Below are positions 1-9,588 of a DNA stretch of 64,000 bases, piece after piece; positions within the stretch are counted from its first letter, which is position 1, and the number at the start of each line of letters is the position of its first letter. A program made the translations under genes and the position numbers. The stretch is from positions 28,980 to 92,979 of the forward strand of contig MU831989.1 in assembly GCA_029204225.1 (NCBI GenBank), read 5' to 3'. This stretch comes from Diphasiastrum complanatum. Its lineage: Eukaryota; Streptophyta; Lycopodiopsida; Lycopodiales; Lycopodiaceae. The notes under the pieces are model-generated. The model was not told the origin of the DNA and ran no database searches. It was given only the letters and a program-made list of their open reading frames with translations.

Positions 1-1972
1 ATGCAAAGGTCTACAACATGGAGGCATTGTGCAACGGGCAGTGCACGGAGGACAATGATGAGAAACTAGAATCAGTTTTGATTAAGCCTAATGCATTTCT
101 TTTCATTAGATCTTTTAATTTAATCAGTTCCTTGGATTGATCACATAAGAAGGAGATCACAGATACAGGACGAGAGTAATACAGAATAGACAGCACTGTA
201 AGAGTTTGATATAGCAATTAGGAGTAGCTAGTCGCATTACTCGTGAGAGAGAACACCTCTCTTGTGCCAACGCGCTGATCTGGGAAACAGACAACGCTCA
301 AGAAAACATTGTATATTCAGTTTTGATAATAGAAGCGATTTTCACAATACTCTGTTCTATAATGTGTATGATCTGCAATATTGGAATGCATGCTAGCGGT
401 AGATATATTTCCTCTGTTGTTTTACTCAACATTATCTATTGTTTACAAGTTTAATTTTATATCAGATCTATAGTAGCGATCTGAGGCTTGGAAAAGAATT
501 AGACCGTAGTCAGTAGCAATAGCTACTTCTGCCAAGTCGGCTCTATCCGGCCTTCATCCCCGGGAATTTTCCATCAGTGATATCAGAGCGTTTGATGCTT
601 CGACGGAATTCCATCATTACATTCAAAGTAGTGGCCAAAGTGGTGTGCATCATTCTTCTTCCTTGCAATGTCGACAATTCTCCACTTATAAAGAGCTGAC
701 CGTGTCGACAAATGTTGGAAATATGAGGCCTGAATGCAACATATTTACAATTTTTCATGGAGCAATGGAAAGCTCGAAATGAGATATGTCCAAAATTAAT
801 CTCTTCTCCTTTTAATGTAGCAAGGAAATATCTAAATCATCAATGAAATTGTTGCATCCACATTTGTACAAAAAATAACATGATTGACATTTTTACAAAA
901 ATTATGGAGTAAATGTTATGTTTATTTTGAGCTCATTTTCCAACATATGTTGGAATGATATCTTTCTACAAAACTAATAATATTGGTAACATTCATTCAT
1001 ATCATATAAATTGCATGTAATATCTGGTTTGATTATGAGGAAGTTGAAAAGGTACTAGTTTTACTCCCTTTTTAAGTTGGAAAACATTCTGAGAAGTTGA
1101 TTTGTCGCAAACATGTCCATTTTGAGTTCTTAAAGTTACATTGGCTTTTAAATGCGTTCACAGATTTAATGCCAAAATTTTGGTTCAAATTGGACTCAAT
1201 TTCGGCTAAAAACTAGTCATAAAAGACAAATTTCAAAAAAATTATGGTGCTCAAAACAACATCACCTAATCAACGAAAGGTCATTTTGGGGGGGGGGGGG
1301 GGGAAAGTATCATACTTTTTTAATATTTTATCATATGAACTAATCGTGAAAATACTTTTATGTTGTTCATTGTGTTGTGTTGGCCATTTTTTCTTTTTAT
1401 TGTGTTGAATTTTGAATTGAATAGCACAAGTTACACATGAAAAGTTCAAAAATAAAATAGGTTCTACTACGACTTAAAACATAAAATTGCATGTGAATTT
1501 TATATTTTATACATGGAATTTGAAATTAAATTTGAGGTCCATGGTTTAGATGAAGATGCCAGGGTGACATCATCATTTACTAAATAGATAAAAAGGTAGC
1601 TTGTCCCTTGGGCGAGGGCCCTTCGATGGTCATTTGAGCACCGACTCACTAGTGGCCTGTGACTTGGGTGTTGCTACGGAATAGCCCTTGGGGGAGGGGC
1701 TTAAGGCCTCTTCACGTGTGCCACCCAGCCCCGTGACTGACGTAGGCAAAGGGATGAGCGTCTTCTCTTTCTTTCTAGCCTGGGTCAAATTTTGTCTTTA
1801 CATGTCATCCTCATGCTGATCGTGATCTTGAAAATGAAAGAGGTGTAATCCTCTGATTTTTTTGAATCTGTTGCAATCAAGTGTGCATCAAGTGGGCTTT
1901 GTTGTAGCCAGGTGATGATGATGCCCACAATTGGCAAGGCATTGATGGCAAACTGACCCGGGGACGTTGAGT
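1..1972. other. AT-rich non-coding stretch
   Basis: I see no credible gene here. The short open frames have no recognisable motifs and no ATG context. The stretch contains a 16-bp G homopolymer at 1288-1303 and ends at the start of a copia LTR. It is probably old transposon or intergenic DNA. Confidence 0.5.
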
Positions 1973-2222
1973 TGTTAGAAATCAATGATAAACTTCATTG
2001 TTACTGTTTATGAGGTACATTAATATTGACAGTTGTGACCAGCTGTCATTAGCCATAGGGTAGTCTATTAGCCTACTCGTAGGTCTTCTCTCTCTATCAG
2101 GGGTTTAAGGTTTATTTGTACATTTTACATTCAACATGTTGTAGAGTGATAGTGTGATTGTGCGTGTTCTTCTTCCGCCTTCTTGTGGTGAATGCTTGAT
2201 GTTGCATATCTGATTGTTGACA
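1973..2222 (+). repeat. 5' LTR of a Ty1/copia element
   Basis: This 250-bp stretch starts TGTTAGAAATC, ends TTGTTGACA, and is followed at once by a tRNA-iMet primer-binding site. A shorter inverted relative lies at 12649-12854 and shares most of the sequence, including the CTTCATTGTTACTG block. TG...CA ends plus an adjacent PBS define a 5' LTR. No matching 3' LTR is visible downstream, because the element is cut off by plastid DNA near 5285. Confidence 0.85.
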
Positions 2223-2237
2223 TGGTATCAGAGTAGC
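2223..2237 (+). promoter_or_regulatory. Primer-binding site (tRNA-iMet type)
   Basis: TGGTATCAGAGTAGC lies immediately after the LTR end. TGGTATCAGAGC is the standard plant copia primer site, complementary to the 3' end of initiator methionine tRNA. Confidence 0.85.
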
Positions 2238-2874
2238 GATAGTCCTGCGTGCCTGATCAGTGGATAAAGCTTGTCACAGGCTCTGCAATGAAGTAAGAAA
2301 GTCCTTCACGGGAGGTGAAAGCTTGGAGAGACAAAAACGACTGGAAGAAATCCTTCTTTGGTGTATTTTGCAGGTTTGGAGATCAAAATCATCAGTGGGG
2401 AATGAAGACATAGTCCCGAAGGCATCAGAAAGGCCAGGGCAGCATCAGACAGATTGAAAATCTATTGAGTGGAGAGATTTTTACAACACTTCCTAGTTGT
2501 TGTGAAAAGCAGAGTTCCGGAGGCATCAAAAAGGCCAAGGCAATATCAGACAGATTGAAAATCTGTTGAGTGGGGGAGATCTTTACAATACTTCTGAGTT
2601 GTTGTGGAAAGTGCTATTTGTGTGAGAGGTTTGCCAAGAAATCTCTCATTTGTCTGTTTGGAGTACCACAAATCACACTAGACAGTGTCTAGTACTGCCA
2701 TTCAGAGTTAGAAGGCTTCATACTTTTCACATTACTAATCTCGGTCTTTTGAACGATCACACATTTCGAAATCTTTGCAAAGAGGAGGCGGCGTAGCCGC
2801 TGTGCCAAAGTGGAGAATCTAGAATATTTCCTCTGAAAGTTTTGATATTCCCTCTAGTTTTCATCTTTTCCGTA

Positions 2875-3120
2875 CCAATATCGGATCGACGCGCCAGAGG
2901 TAGGAAAAATCCTGAACAGTTCTACATCCGCGTGTCGTATAGATATAGCATATCCATACCAATATCGGATCCACGCGCCAAAAGTAAAGAAAATATTGAG
3001 CAGTTGTACATTCGCGTGTCATACAGATATCGCATACCCGTACCAATATCAGATCCACGCGTGCAAGCTAAAGAGAATCTCGAGCAGTTGTGCACCTACG
3101 CATCGTACCGATATCAGGTG
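2875..3120 (+). repeat. Three 84-bp tandem repeats in a copia leader
   Basis: Units start at 2875, 2959 and 3043, each with CCAATATC(G/A)GATC followed by a variable middle and a CGxGTCGTA-like end. The 84-bp period is a multiple of three, so a frame stays open through all copies and gives a 28-residue repeat. The array sits between the PBS and the gag remnant, in the transcribed leader. I cannot tell whether it is translated. Confidence 0.8.
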
Positions 3121-3189
3121 TCCAACCAAAAAAAAAATTACAGTTCTGTGGTGTGAAAAATTTTGTGATCTAGACTCATCTATCCAGTA

Positions 3190-3441
3190 ATGGCAACTCT
3201 AAGCGAGAATGTCCTTAATGAGTCAAGAAATTGGAAGGTGCCGGCAACTATGCAGGTTGGAAATTCAAACTGAAGAACATTTTGATGGAAAAGGAGCTAT
3301 GGGAGATCGTGACAGGTGAAGAGACAAGACCAGTGATTGAAAAAGATCAGTGGACATTTGATAGGAGAAAACAGAAAGCCTAGAATGTCATCAACCTATC
3401 AGTTAGAGATGCAATTATTCCCTGTCTTGTCAAAGACATCA
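3190..3441 (+). pseudogene. Copia gag N-terminal remnant
   Basis: The frame reads a typical copia Gag start: GAGNYAGWKFKLKNILMEKE, then the ELWEIV motif. It contains a TAG stop near 3380. At about 3441 it changes abruptly into the end of the protease/pre-integrase region, so the rest of gag, the zinc knuckle and the protease core are missing. This is an internal deletion in the element that begins at 1973. Confidence 0.75.
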
Positions 3442-4774
3442 AAAATCACTACAAAGTGATTGCTATAGGAGCTAGAGTCAATGGGAATCGACTCTACAAA
3501 TTGAATGCGAGATCTTTTACTCAAGCCAACAGTAAGTATTGTTGATAGTCGAAGTGATCTTTGGCATCAAAGGTTTGGTCATATTAGTGCTCAAAGCTTG
3601 CAAATCCTTAAAAGATGTAATCTAGTTGTTGGATTGTCTGATATCTCTTTTGAAGGAAAAATTTGTGAGAGTTGTATTGGGAAGACAACATAGAGAGAAA
3701 TTTCCCAAAGATGGAGCAAGAAGAGCCAATGGCATTCTTGATCTTGTTCATAGTGATCTGTGTGGACCAATACAAACTAGGTCCATTAGTGGTTGTTACT
3801 ATTTCATCACATTCATTGATGACTATAGTAGACATATCTGGATTTATTTCATAAGCAAGAAATCTGATGCTTTTGTCAAGTTTAGGATGTTCAAGGCTCT
3901 AGTTGAAAAACAAACAGGTTGTTATATTAAGACCCTCAGATCAGATGGTGGCAACGAGTATTTTTCAACAGAGTTGATAAATTTTTGCAAAGATCAGGGG
4001 ATCAAGAGAAAAACCACTACACCCTATTCACCATAACAGAATGGAGTTGCAAAACGAAAAAACAGATCCATTGTGCATATGGCTAGGGCAATGCTTAAGA
4101 GCAAGGGTTTGCCAAATACTTTTTGGGCAGAAGCATGCAACACAGCTACTCATGTCTTGAATCGGTGTCCTACGAAGTCCGTGGAGAGTAAGACACCTTA
4201 CAAAGCTTTTACTGGAAAGAAATCTAATATTTCTCCTTTACGAGTATTTGGTTGTGATGTTTATGCTCATGTGCCTGATGAAAAACAAAAGAAGCTGGAT
4301 GCAAAGGCTGTTAAGTGTATTTTCCTTGGATATTATGAAAGAGCCAAGACATATAGGATGTATGACACAGATGCACAAAAGATCGTGATTTCCAGAGATG
4401 CTACTTTTGATGAGATGGGTCAAAATGACCAAATAAAATTGACAATTGATCCCTTTGACGATAAAGCTAAAGTGCAAGTGAAGAAAGAAGTTGGTGTCGA
4501 TATGGAAGAGCCAATGGAAAAAGACAGGGTTAATAATGAGATTCCTAGGAGAGTGCCTAAGTGGTACTTGTCAGTAACAAGTGATGCTAATAAGGGACAT
4601 ACTCCCGAATCAAGTGAGCAGGGAGAGTTTAGAAGATCAAGTAGAAATCGAAAACCTCCTACAAGATTAGAGATGAATCTAGCCCTAATGGGTTCTATGC
4701 TCAAGGCTCAAGATCCAAAAACTTTTGATAAAGCAAAGGAGCACAAGGAGTGGCGTGAAGCTATGGAAACATAA
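3442..4774 (+). pseudogene. Copia GAG-pre-integrase and integrase
   Basis: The pre-integrase domain is visible (LWHQRFGHIS, then CESCIGK). The integrase core follows with HSDLCGP, FIDDYSR and RSDGGNEY, and then the QNGVAKRKNRSI segment. These carry the catalytic D, D and E region of the DDE fold. The frame is broken by stops near 3691 and 4034 and by a shift. The C-terminal part runs through RVFGCDVYAHVP and the hinge to EWREAMET with its stop at 4774. The protein would integrate element cDNA, but this copy is dead. Confidence 0.9.
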
Positions 4775-5285
4775 ATGGAAGCTATATCGAAAAATAGGAC
4801 GTGGAACTTGGTTGAGCTACCTGATGGTAAGACGCCTATCACTTGTAAATGGATATACAAAATCAAATATGGAGCTGATGGGCAACTCAACAAGTACAAA
4901 GCATGGTTGGTTGCAAGAGGATTTGAGCATCAGGACGGTATTGATTTTGAGGAAACCTTCGCACCTGTAGCTACGATGATAACTATACGTTCTATCATTG
5001 CTATTTATGCTTTCTATGGTTGGAAGATCCAACAAATGGACCTTAAATCTATTTTTCTTAATGGAATGCTGGATGAAGAGGTGTACTTAGTACAACCTCA
5101 AGGATTTGTTGAGCCAGGGAGAGAGTATCTCGTTTGTAAGCTCAACAAAGCCATTTATGGATTGAAGTAAGCACCACGGGTGTGGTACTCTTGCATTGAT
5201 GAACACTTCAAGCGAAGGGAATGGTAAAGAGTGATGCTAATCCTAATCTTTACATTCTAAGGCAAGATTCAGATATAGTGTTCAT
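4775..5285 (+). pseudogene. Copia reverse transcriptase, truncated
   Basis: The frame continues directly from the integrase with NRTWNLVELP, CKWIYKIKYG, DFEETFAPVA, QMDLKSIFLNG and AIYGLK, all standard copia RT blocks. A TAG replaces the Q of GLKQAPR near 5168 and a frame change follows. The RT ends with [18 protein letters not shown] just where the YVDD catalytic motif should come. The next codons are plastid ndhA, so the catalytic core, RNase H and 3' LTR are absent. Confidence 0.9.
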
Positions 5286-5289
5286 TGTG

Positions 5290-5761
5290 TTCTCCCTATC
5301 AGAATGTGAAAAATTGCCTTTCGATTTACTAGAAAAAGAAGACGAATTGGTTGCGGGTTACCAAACCGAGTATTGGAATTGGTTGTGGGTTATCAGACTG
5401 AGTATTCACGTATTAAATTTGACTCAGTCTATATTGCTTCTTAACAAAGCTTACTAAGTTCCTCAGTAGCTGTAACGATTTTTTATTTGGGCGAATGAAA
5501 TCTTTCCGTCTTATTCGTACTAAAATTTGACTAGTTGGGATGGAATGTAATCAATGAAGCAGTGGGTTTTTCAGTAGCACAATACAAATCATAATTACAT
5601 TAGCAAAAGCTTATTTGAATTTGTTTATTTCTATCGCAACGACAGGGACTTTATCCAGAGTAAGAATGGATCAATTGGTAGATCTTGGTTGGAAATTCTT
5701 CTTGCCCGTTGCTTTGGGTAATCTATTACTAACAACTTCTTTTGAACTTTTTTTACCATGA
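5290..5761 (+). pseudogene. ndhA: ndhA exon 2 (plastid-derived pseudogene)
   Basis: Recognised from [20 protein letters not shown], then (after frame changes) a YLGG-like segment and [12 protein letters not shown] with the C-terminal LGNLLLTTS, ending at a TGA at 5759-5761. NdhA is the membrane subunit at the quinone site of the plastid NDH complex. Only the second exon is present. A TGG-to-TGA change in the conserved GGWN block and a GGN-to-GAA change beside it are G-to-A transitions, as expected for decay of methylated nuclear DNA. Confidence 0.9.
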
Positions 5762-5856
5762 AATATTCATTAAAATAAACTCATACAAATGTTCAAATTG
5801 ATTCAATTTGTAAGGTGAAAGACACAAACCAAATAATTCATTCCAGGATATTTAAT

Positions 5857-6411
5857 ATGTTTTTTATGGTCAAGGGACTCCAAATCTATGGTCAACAAGC
5901 AATACAAGCCGCAAAATACATTGATCAGAGTTTCATGGTGATCCAGAATCACATGGATCATTTACTCATTACCATTCAATATCCTTACGAAAAATCAGCT
6001 CCACCAAAGTGATTCCACAGATGTATTCACTTCGAATTCGACAAATGTATTGCTTGTGAAGTATGTGTTCATGTATGTCCAATAAATTTATCTGTTGTTG
6101 ATTGGGAATTCAAGAAAAACATAAGAAAGAAGCAATTAAAAAGTTACAGCATAATTGATTTTGGATTTTGCATATTCTGTGGAAACTGCGTCGAGTTGTG
6201 CCCTATCAACTGTTTGTCAATGATCGAGGAATACAAATTTCCAACTCATAATCGTAATGCATTGAATCATGACTAGATTGCTCTGGGACATTTGCCCACA
6301 TCATTGATTGAAGATCCTACAATTAGAGCTATTTTAGGATTAACTCAATTACCTAAAGAAATTTTAGATGGACAGTCTGATTCGCAAAATATCATCAATT
6401 TCTTGCACTAG
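5857..6411 (+). pseudogene. ndhI: ndhI (plastid-derived pseudogene, one frame with two stops)
   Basis: The frame of 185 codons from ATG 5857 covers the whole gene without a frameshift. It carries both 4Fe-4S ligand sets, [12 protein letters not shown] and [12 protein letters not shown], plus the conserved VVDWEFKK and EYKF segments. NdhI is the peripheral ferredoxin-like subunit of the plastid NDH complex. Two internal stops occur: TGA at 6010-6012, where the family has R before F, and TAG near 6274, where the family has Q in DQIALG. Both would be cured by a single T-to-C change, which fits either unedited plastid sequence or C-to-T decay. Confidence 0.93.
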
Positions 6412-6674
6412 GTTCGTATTCAAAAGTAAGAATAGAATTTATTTTTTAATAATCTTCCAACACAATAACGCATACAACGCGCATTTCATTTATCTGATAC
6501 GTAGGGAAAAAATATATGAAAGCGAGGCAATTCCTTATTCAAGTCAACTGGTAAATCTGTGGTACAGAGGATTTTACTTCATTGTGAACATAACTGATTT
6601 ACCAGAACCATTTCATAAGGCTATTTTGGGTAGGGGCTTGTTCTACGGATGTATAAGAAATGATACGCTAGCAC

Positions 6675-6875
6675 CGAAGATTAGGAATCGATGGATTTTC
6701 CACCAGGGCTAATCTTATTGACAAGAGTCGTCACTACTTCAGCTACTTCAAGATATTTTACATTTCTTTCTCATGTGGAAATTGGAATTAATCTCCATTT
6801 ACTTACTTCTATCTATGTGGGGAGGAAAGAGACATCTATACACAACTGCGAAATTTAATTTCTACGATGATGTGT
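6675..6875 (+). pseudogene. ndhD: ndhD internal fragment (plastid-derived)
   Basis: RLGIDG is followed, after a frameshift, by [11 protein letters not shown] and then, after another, by [21 protein letters not shown]. These match the central proton-channel region of plastid NdhD ([32 protein letters not shown]). It is about 65 codons long with at least two frame changes. It sits downstream of ndhI on the same strand, as in the plastid operon. Confidence 0.85.
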
Positions 6876-7729
6876 TTGTGTGCTATCAGGCTTCTTGAAT
6901 ATCGAATTACATAAACTCAGAATCATAACCACATGTACATAGAGTCATAACATGCTATGTTTCTATAGATACAGATAACTATGATAAGAGATCAATTCCT
7001 TGATGGCTCGCATACCAATCAGAAGACAAACTTTGAGAGATGGCTCTTATTAATTCCTATGTGCGTTAAATCTTGTCTCGTAAGTGTGTTCATTGCAACA
7101 ATGTTTTCATTATTTCTTGTGCAAATATTTGATTTCATGCCAAACAATCATAAACTAGAAAAACCCATCAAGTCTTATGCAGACATTTAATTCCCCGCCA
7201 AAAAATAGTAAAATACAAGAAAACACCTTATGAAAATCATGTTATCAAAAAGTCAATTGATATTAGTGTGCAAGTCGTTCATCAGACTTGGGTATGGGGT
7301 CAAGACTAATCAAACCATTTATTGGCTGGTTCCCTCCATCGTTGGTAAATGGGTAGTATGCCACCTCCACATTGTGTTAGCTTGAAAGGTGATATGATGA
7401 GAAACACAAATACACTTTGACCAAGGCAACCTCAAAATAAAGACACCAAATTTAGAAAGTATCAAAATAAAGACACCAAATTTAGAAAGTATCACGAACA
7501 TCTGATTTAAACTAGAGTTTCTATTTGATTATATATCAAATCACAACCCTTCATTTAAATACATATCTACATTTTACTATGTGCCACGTGGCTACTCTCT
7601 TTGAGCAGATAGCTTACATTTGTGCATAGGACAAAATTGTAAAGAGAGAAATTGTTGGGTGGGAGAAAGAATTTTGTGGGGGGGGGATGATTTCTACCAA
7701 GTAACTCCGAGCATAATTTAGAGGCTGTT
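6876..7729. other. Non-coding stretch with a 30-bp tandem duplication
   Basis: I see no supportable gene. At 7432-7491 the unit TCAAAATAAAGACACC...GAAAGTA occurs twice with a 30-bp period. A short open frame at 6981-7190 (69 codons, with a hydrophobic stretch) has no recognisable family and is probably chance. Confidence 0.5.
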
Positions 7730-8173
7730 CTAAGTCTTGCTGCACGGAGGGCAGTCTGAATGCTGAACAATGGATAGAATGGCAGCTATCAATCCTCGCA
7801 AGTAGACTGCATCCAGAGTCATGGCGATATGCATCGCAGTAGCATCACAAATAGACTCGGCTTCGCTCTTGTTCACACTGCTCAGCAAGCAATGGATTCT
7901 ATTGCGAAATGCAGGGGCTTTTTGGAACAAAGCTGGCTCAGTCAAAACTTTATATGTGGCAAATAAATCCACGTGCGCTCTTATAAGAAGAACATATAAT
8001 TTGATCAAAGGAAGAAGAATCAGTGAAACCCATGAAGCATAAAACACAGGCTCCAAATTTCCAGACCATCTCATGATTTTTTCAACACCAGAGAATGAAT
8101 TTAAAAGCTCCAATATCGCAACAAAAGCTGGAACTCCTAAAAGCAAATTCTTAACCCCAAACCATCTCTGTTG
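7730..8173 (-). CDS. Hypothetical membrane-protein exon or fragment
   Basis: This minus-strand open frame of about 148 codons has no ATG at its start. An in-frame stop lies just upstream and a possible acceptor (TTGAAGCAG) immediately before it, so it may be an internal exon. It contains two strongly hydrophobic stretches (LLLGVPAFVAILELL and WVSLILLPLIKLYVLLI) that look membrane-spanning. A more polar half follows, ending in CPPC. I do not recognise the family. Its even amino-acid composition argues for real protein, but no neighbouring exon could be joined with confidence. It could be a decayed host gene. Confidence 0.35.
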   Translation of the reverse strand, partial: QQRWFGVKNLLLGVPAFVAILELLNSFSGVEKIMRWSGNLEPVFYASWVSLILLPLIKLYVLLIRAHVDLFATYKVLTEPALFQKAPAFRNRIHCLLSSVNKSEAESICDATAMHIAMTLDAVYLRGLIAAILSIVQHSDCPPCSKT

Positions 8174-9141
8174 CAATCTGCTTCAATGTCTGACACTAAA
8201 TCTATGAAACCAAGTATTTGACACACGAAACGTTTATACCGACTCCCCTGCTAATTATAATTACCAAACATGTGCTGATTAAATTTCAGCAAAGCGATCA
8301 CAATTTATGTAGTGAAAACGATACGGAGGCCAAAGTCTTGTATCAATTCACAAATGAATTACACGATAATGGCTTTCGTTTCTAATCTAGCTCACTCATC
8401 GATCACTCTCATCCACGTTTTGATGACAACCTTCACGCTATCCTATCAATCAAGTCGTTGTGAATGAAGCACTGCCAAAAAAAACATCCCAGAAATACCA
8501 AGGCAATAATATACTTGAGAATGCAGAAATTACAGCATTGAATTTTTGAACACTACTTAGTTCCTACTAGGCGGAGGACTGATTGATTTACAAAGAAATG
8601 TGTGACTGCAAGATAAAACCAATCCTGCTTGACTTCAACACACGGAGCACAGCAACACAAGAACTCGTGAAATTTTGCAGCGAAGCCACCATGAGATTGA
8701 TTGGGAAGTAACCAAAATACAAAGAACAAGAGTAAAAAACCTCTAAGAGTAGGCTTGAAAATTATTCATTCAAGTAAAACATGAGACCATGCAAGTGACC
8801 ATGATCTAGTCAGCATACATGCACCAGAAGCTCAGTTCTAGTGAAGCACAGACAGCTATTCTAGCTGACAAATGAACAACTCAACTAGAAAACTCATGCA
8901 TACGAAGGATCGACCCTAAAGTTGGAGCAGCAGAGGACACAACTGGATGATCACGGAAGAGGCTCTAAGCCTGTCTAAGTGTCAGATCCTATATGCACAT
9001 TGCAAACACATGCATAGCAAAGCAGTTAGAACAGTCAGTTAACAGCTAGAAGGAGATAACAGCACTGTAGAAATAGATTAAAAGAGACATTCGGATTGAA
9101 CCTAAATCTTTTACAAAAGCCTTGAATCCAAGAAGAAACAG
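8174..9141. repeat. Non-coding, holding first copy of a ~190-bp direct repeat
   Basis: The stretch at about 8480-8690 recurs in the same orientation at about 10003-10185. Both read AGAAATACCAA(G/A)GCAA, then TGCAGAAATTACAGCAT, then TTTACAA(A/G)GAAATGTGTGACTG, then a GCAGCGAAGCC end. I see no coding signal in the rest. Confidence 0.6.
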
Positions 9142-9588
9142 TTAGTAAGTAGAAGCAAAATGACGCATGACAGAGTTTTGGAGTTCAACAGGAGACGAGA
9201 TTTCATCCTTCGCTCCAGCTCCAGCTACCGTTCCTGCACAACTTTCCTCTGACAAAGCAGAGACTACGCCTAGCCTCACAGACTTGCTCTCGCCACTGTC
9301 CACCCACCCGGGAGGAGAGAGAATTTCAAATTTGTGAAAGAGGTGTGAAGCTTGTGATGGTGCTGAGATTGCATCGCCCTCGGAAAAGGGTGCTTTCAAA
9401 AACTTGCGCATTTCTAGATTGTTTGACGCAGGGATGGGGCGAGGGGAGCAAGATGAACCGACTGGTGGCGCCTTCTGCTTTGCCTTGAAGTACTTGGGAA
9501 GCGGGAAGCTCTCGAAGATGCTTGATCCCGACCCCTTTAATAATGCACTCACTATTCTGCGGATCAGACGCTGACGCTTTCCAGCCAT
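9142..9588 (-). CDS. Hypothetical 148-aa protein
   Basis: The open frame starts at a true ATG (9586-9588) and encodes 148 residues. The N-terminus is strongly basic (MAGKRQRLIRRIVSALLKG), and a Ser/Pro/Ala-rich body with no recognisable domain follows. The basic start could be a targeting peptide or simply a charged helix. No promoter or intron boundary could be defined. It lies between the two copies of the 8480/10003 repeat. A chance open frame cannot be excluded. Confidence 0.35.
   Translation of the reverse strand: MAGKRQRLIRRIVSALLKGSGSSIFESFPLPKYFKAKQKAPPVGSSCSPRPIPASNNLEMRKFLKAPFSEGDAISAPSQASHLFHKFEILSPPGWVDSGESKSVRLGVVSALSEESCAGTVAGAGAKDEISSPVELQNSVMRHFASTY

Larger units (their letters stand above)
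5285..6875 (+). other. Nuclear plastid DNA insertion (NUPT), ndhA-ndhI-ndhD
   Basis: Three plastid NADH dehydrogenase-like complex genes appear in the order and orientation of the plastid ndhH-D operon: ndhA exon 2, ndhI, then an internal part of ndhD. The genes normally between ndhI and ndhD (ndhG, ndhE, psaC) are not recognisable; about 260 bp of unplaced sequence stands there. All three are damaged by stops or frameshifts. The left edge falls inside the copia RT. The right edge, near 6875, is set only by loss of ndhD similarity. Confidence 0.9.

Noticed and set aside
578-590. TGATATCAGAGCG as a copia primer-binding site
   Set aside because: It resembles TGGTATCAGAGC, but no LTR end precedes it and no gag follows.
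6368-6712. 114-codon frame between ndhI and ndhD as a plastid gene
   Set aside because: It overlaps the ndhI end and the ndhD fragment in the wrong frame. I could not match its middle to any plastid protein.
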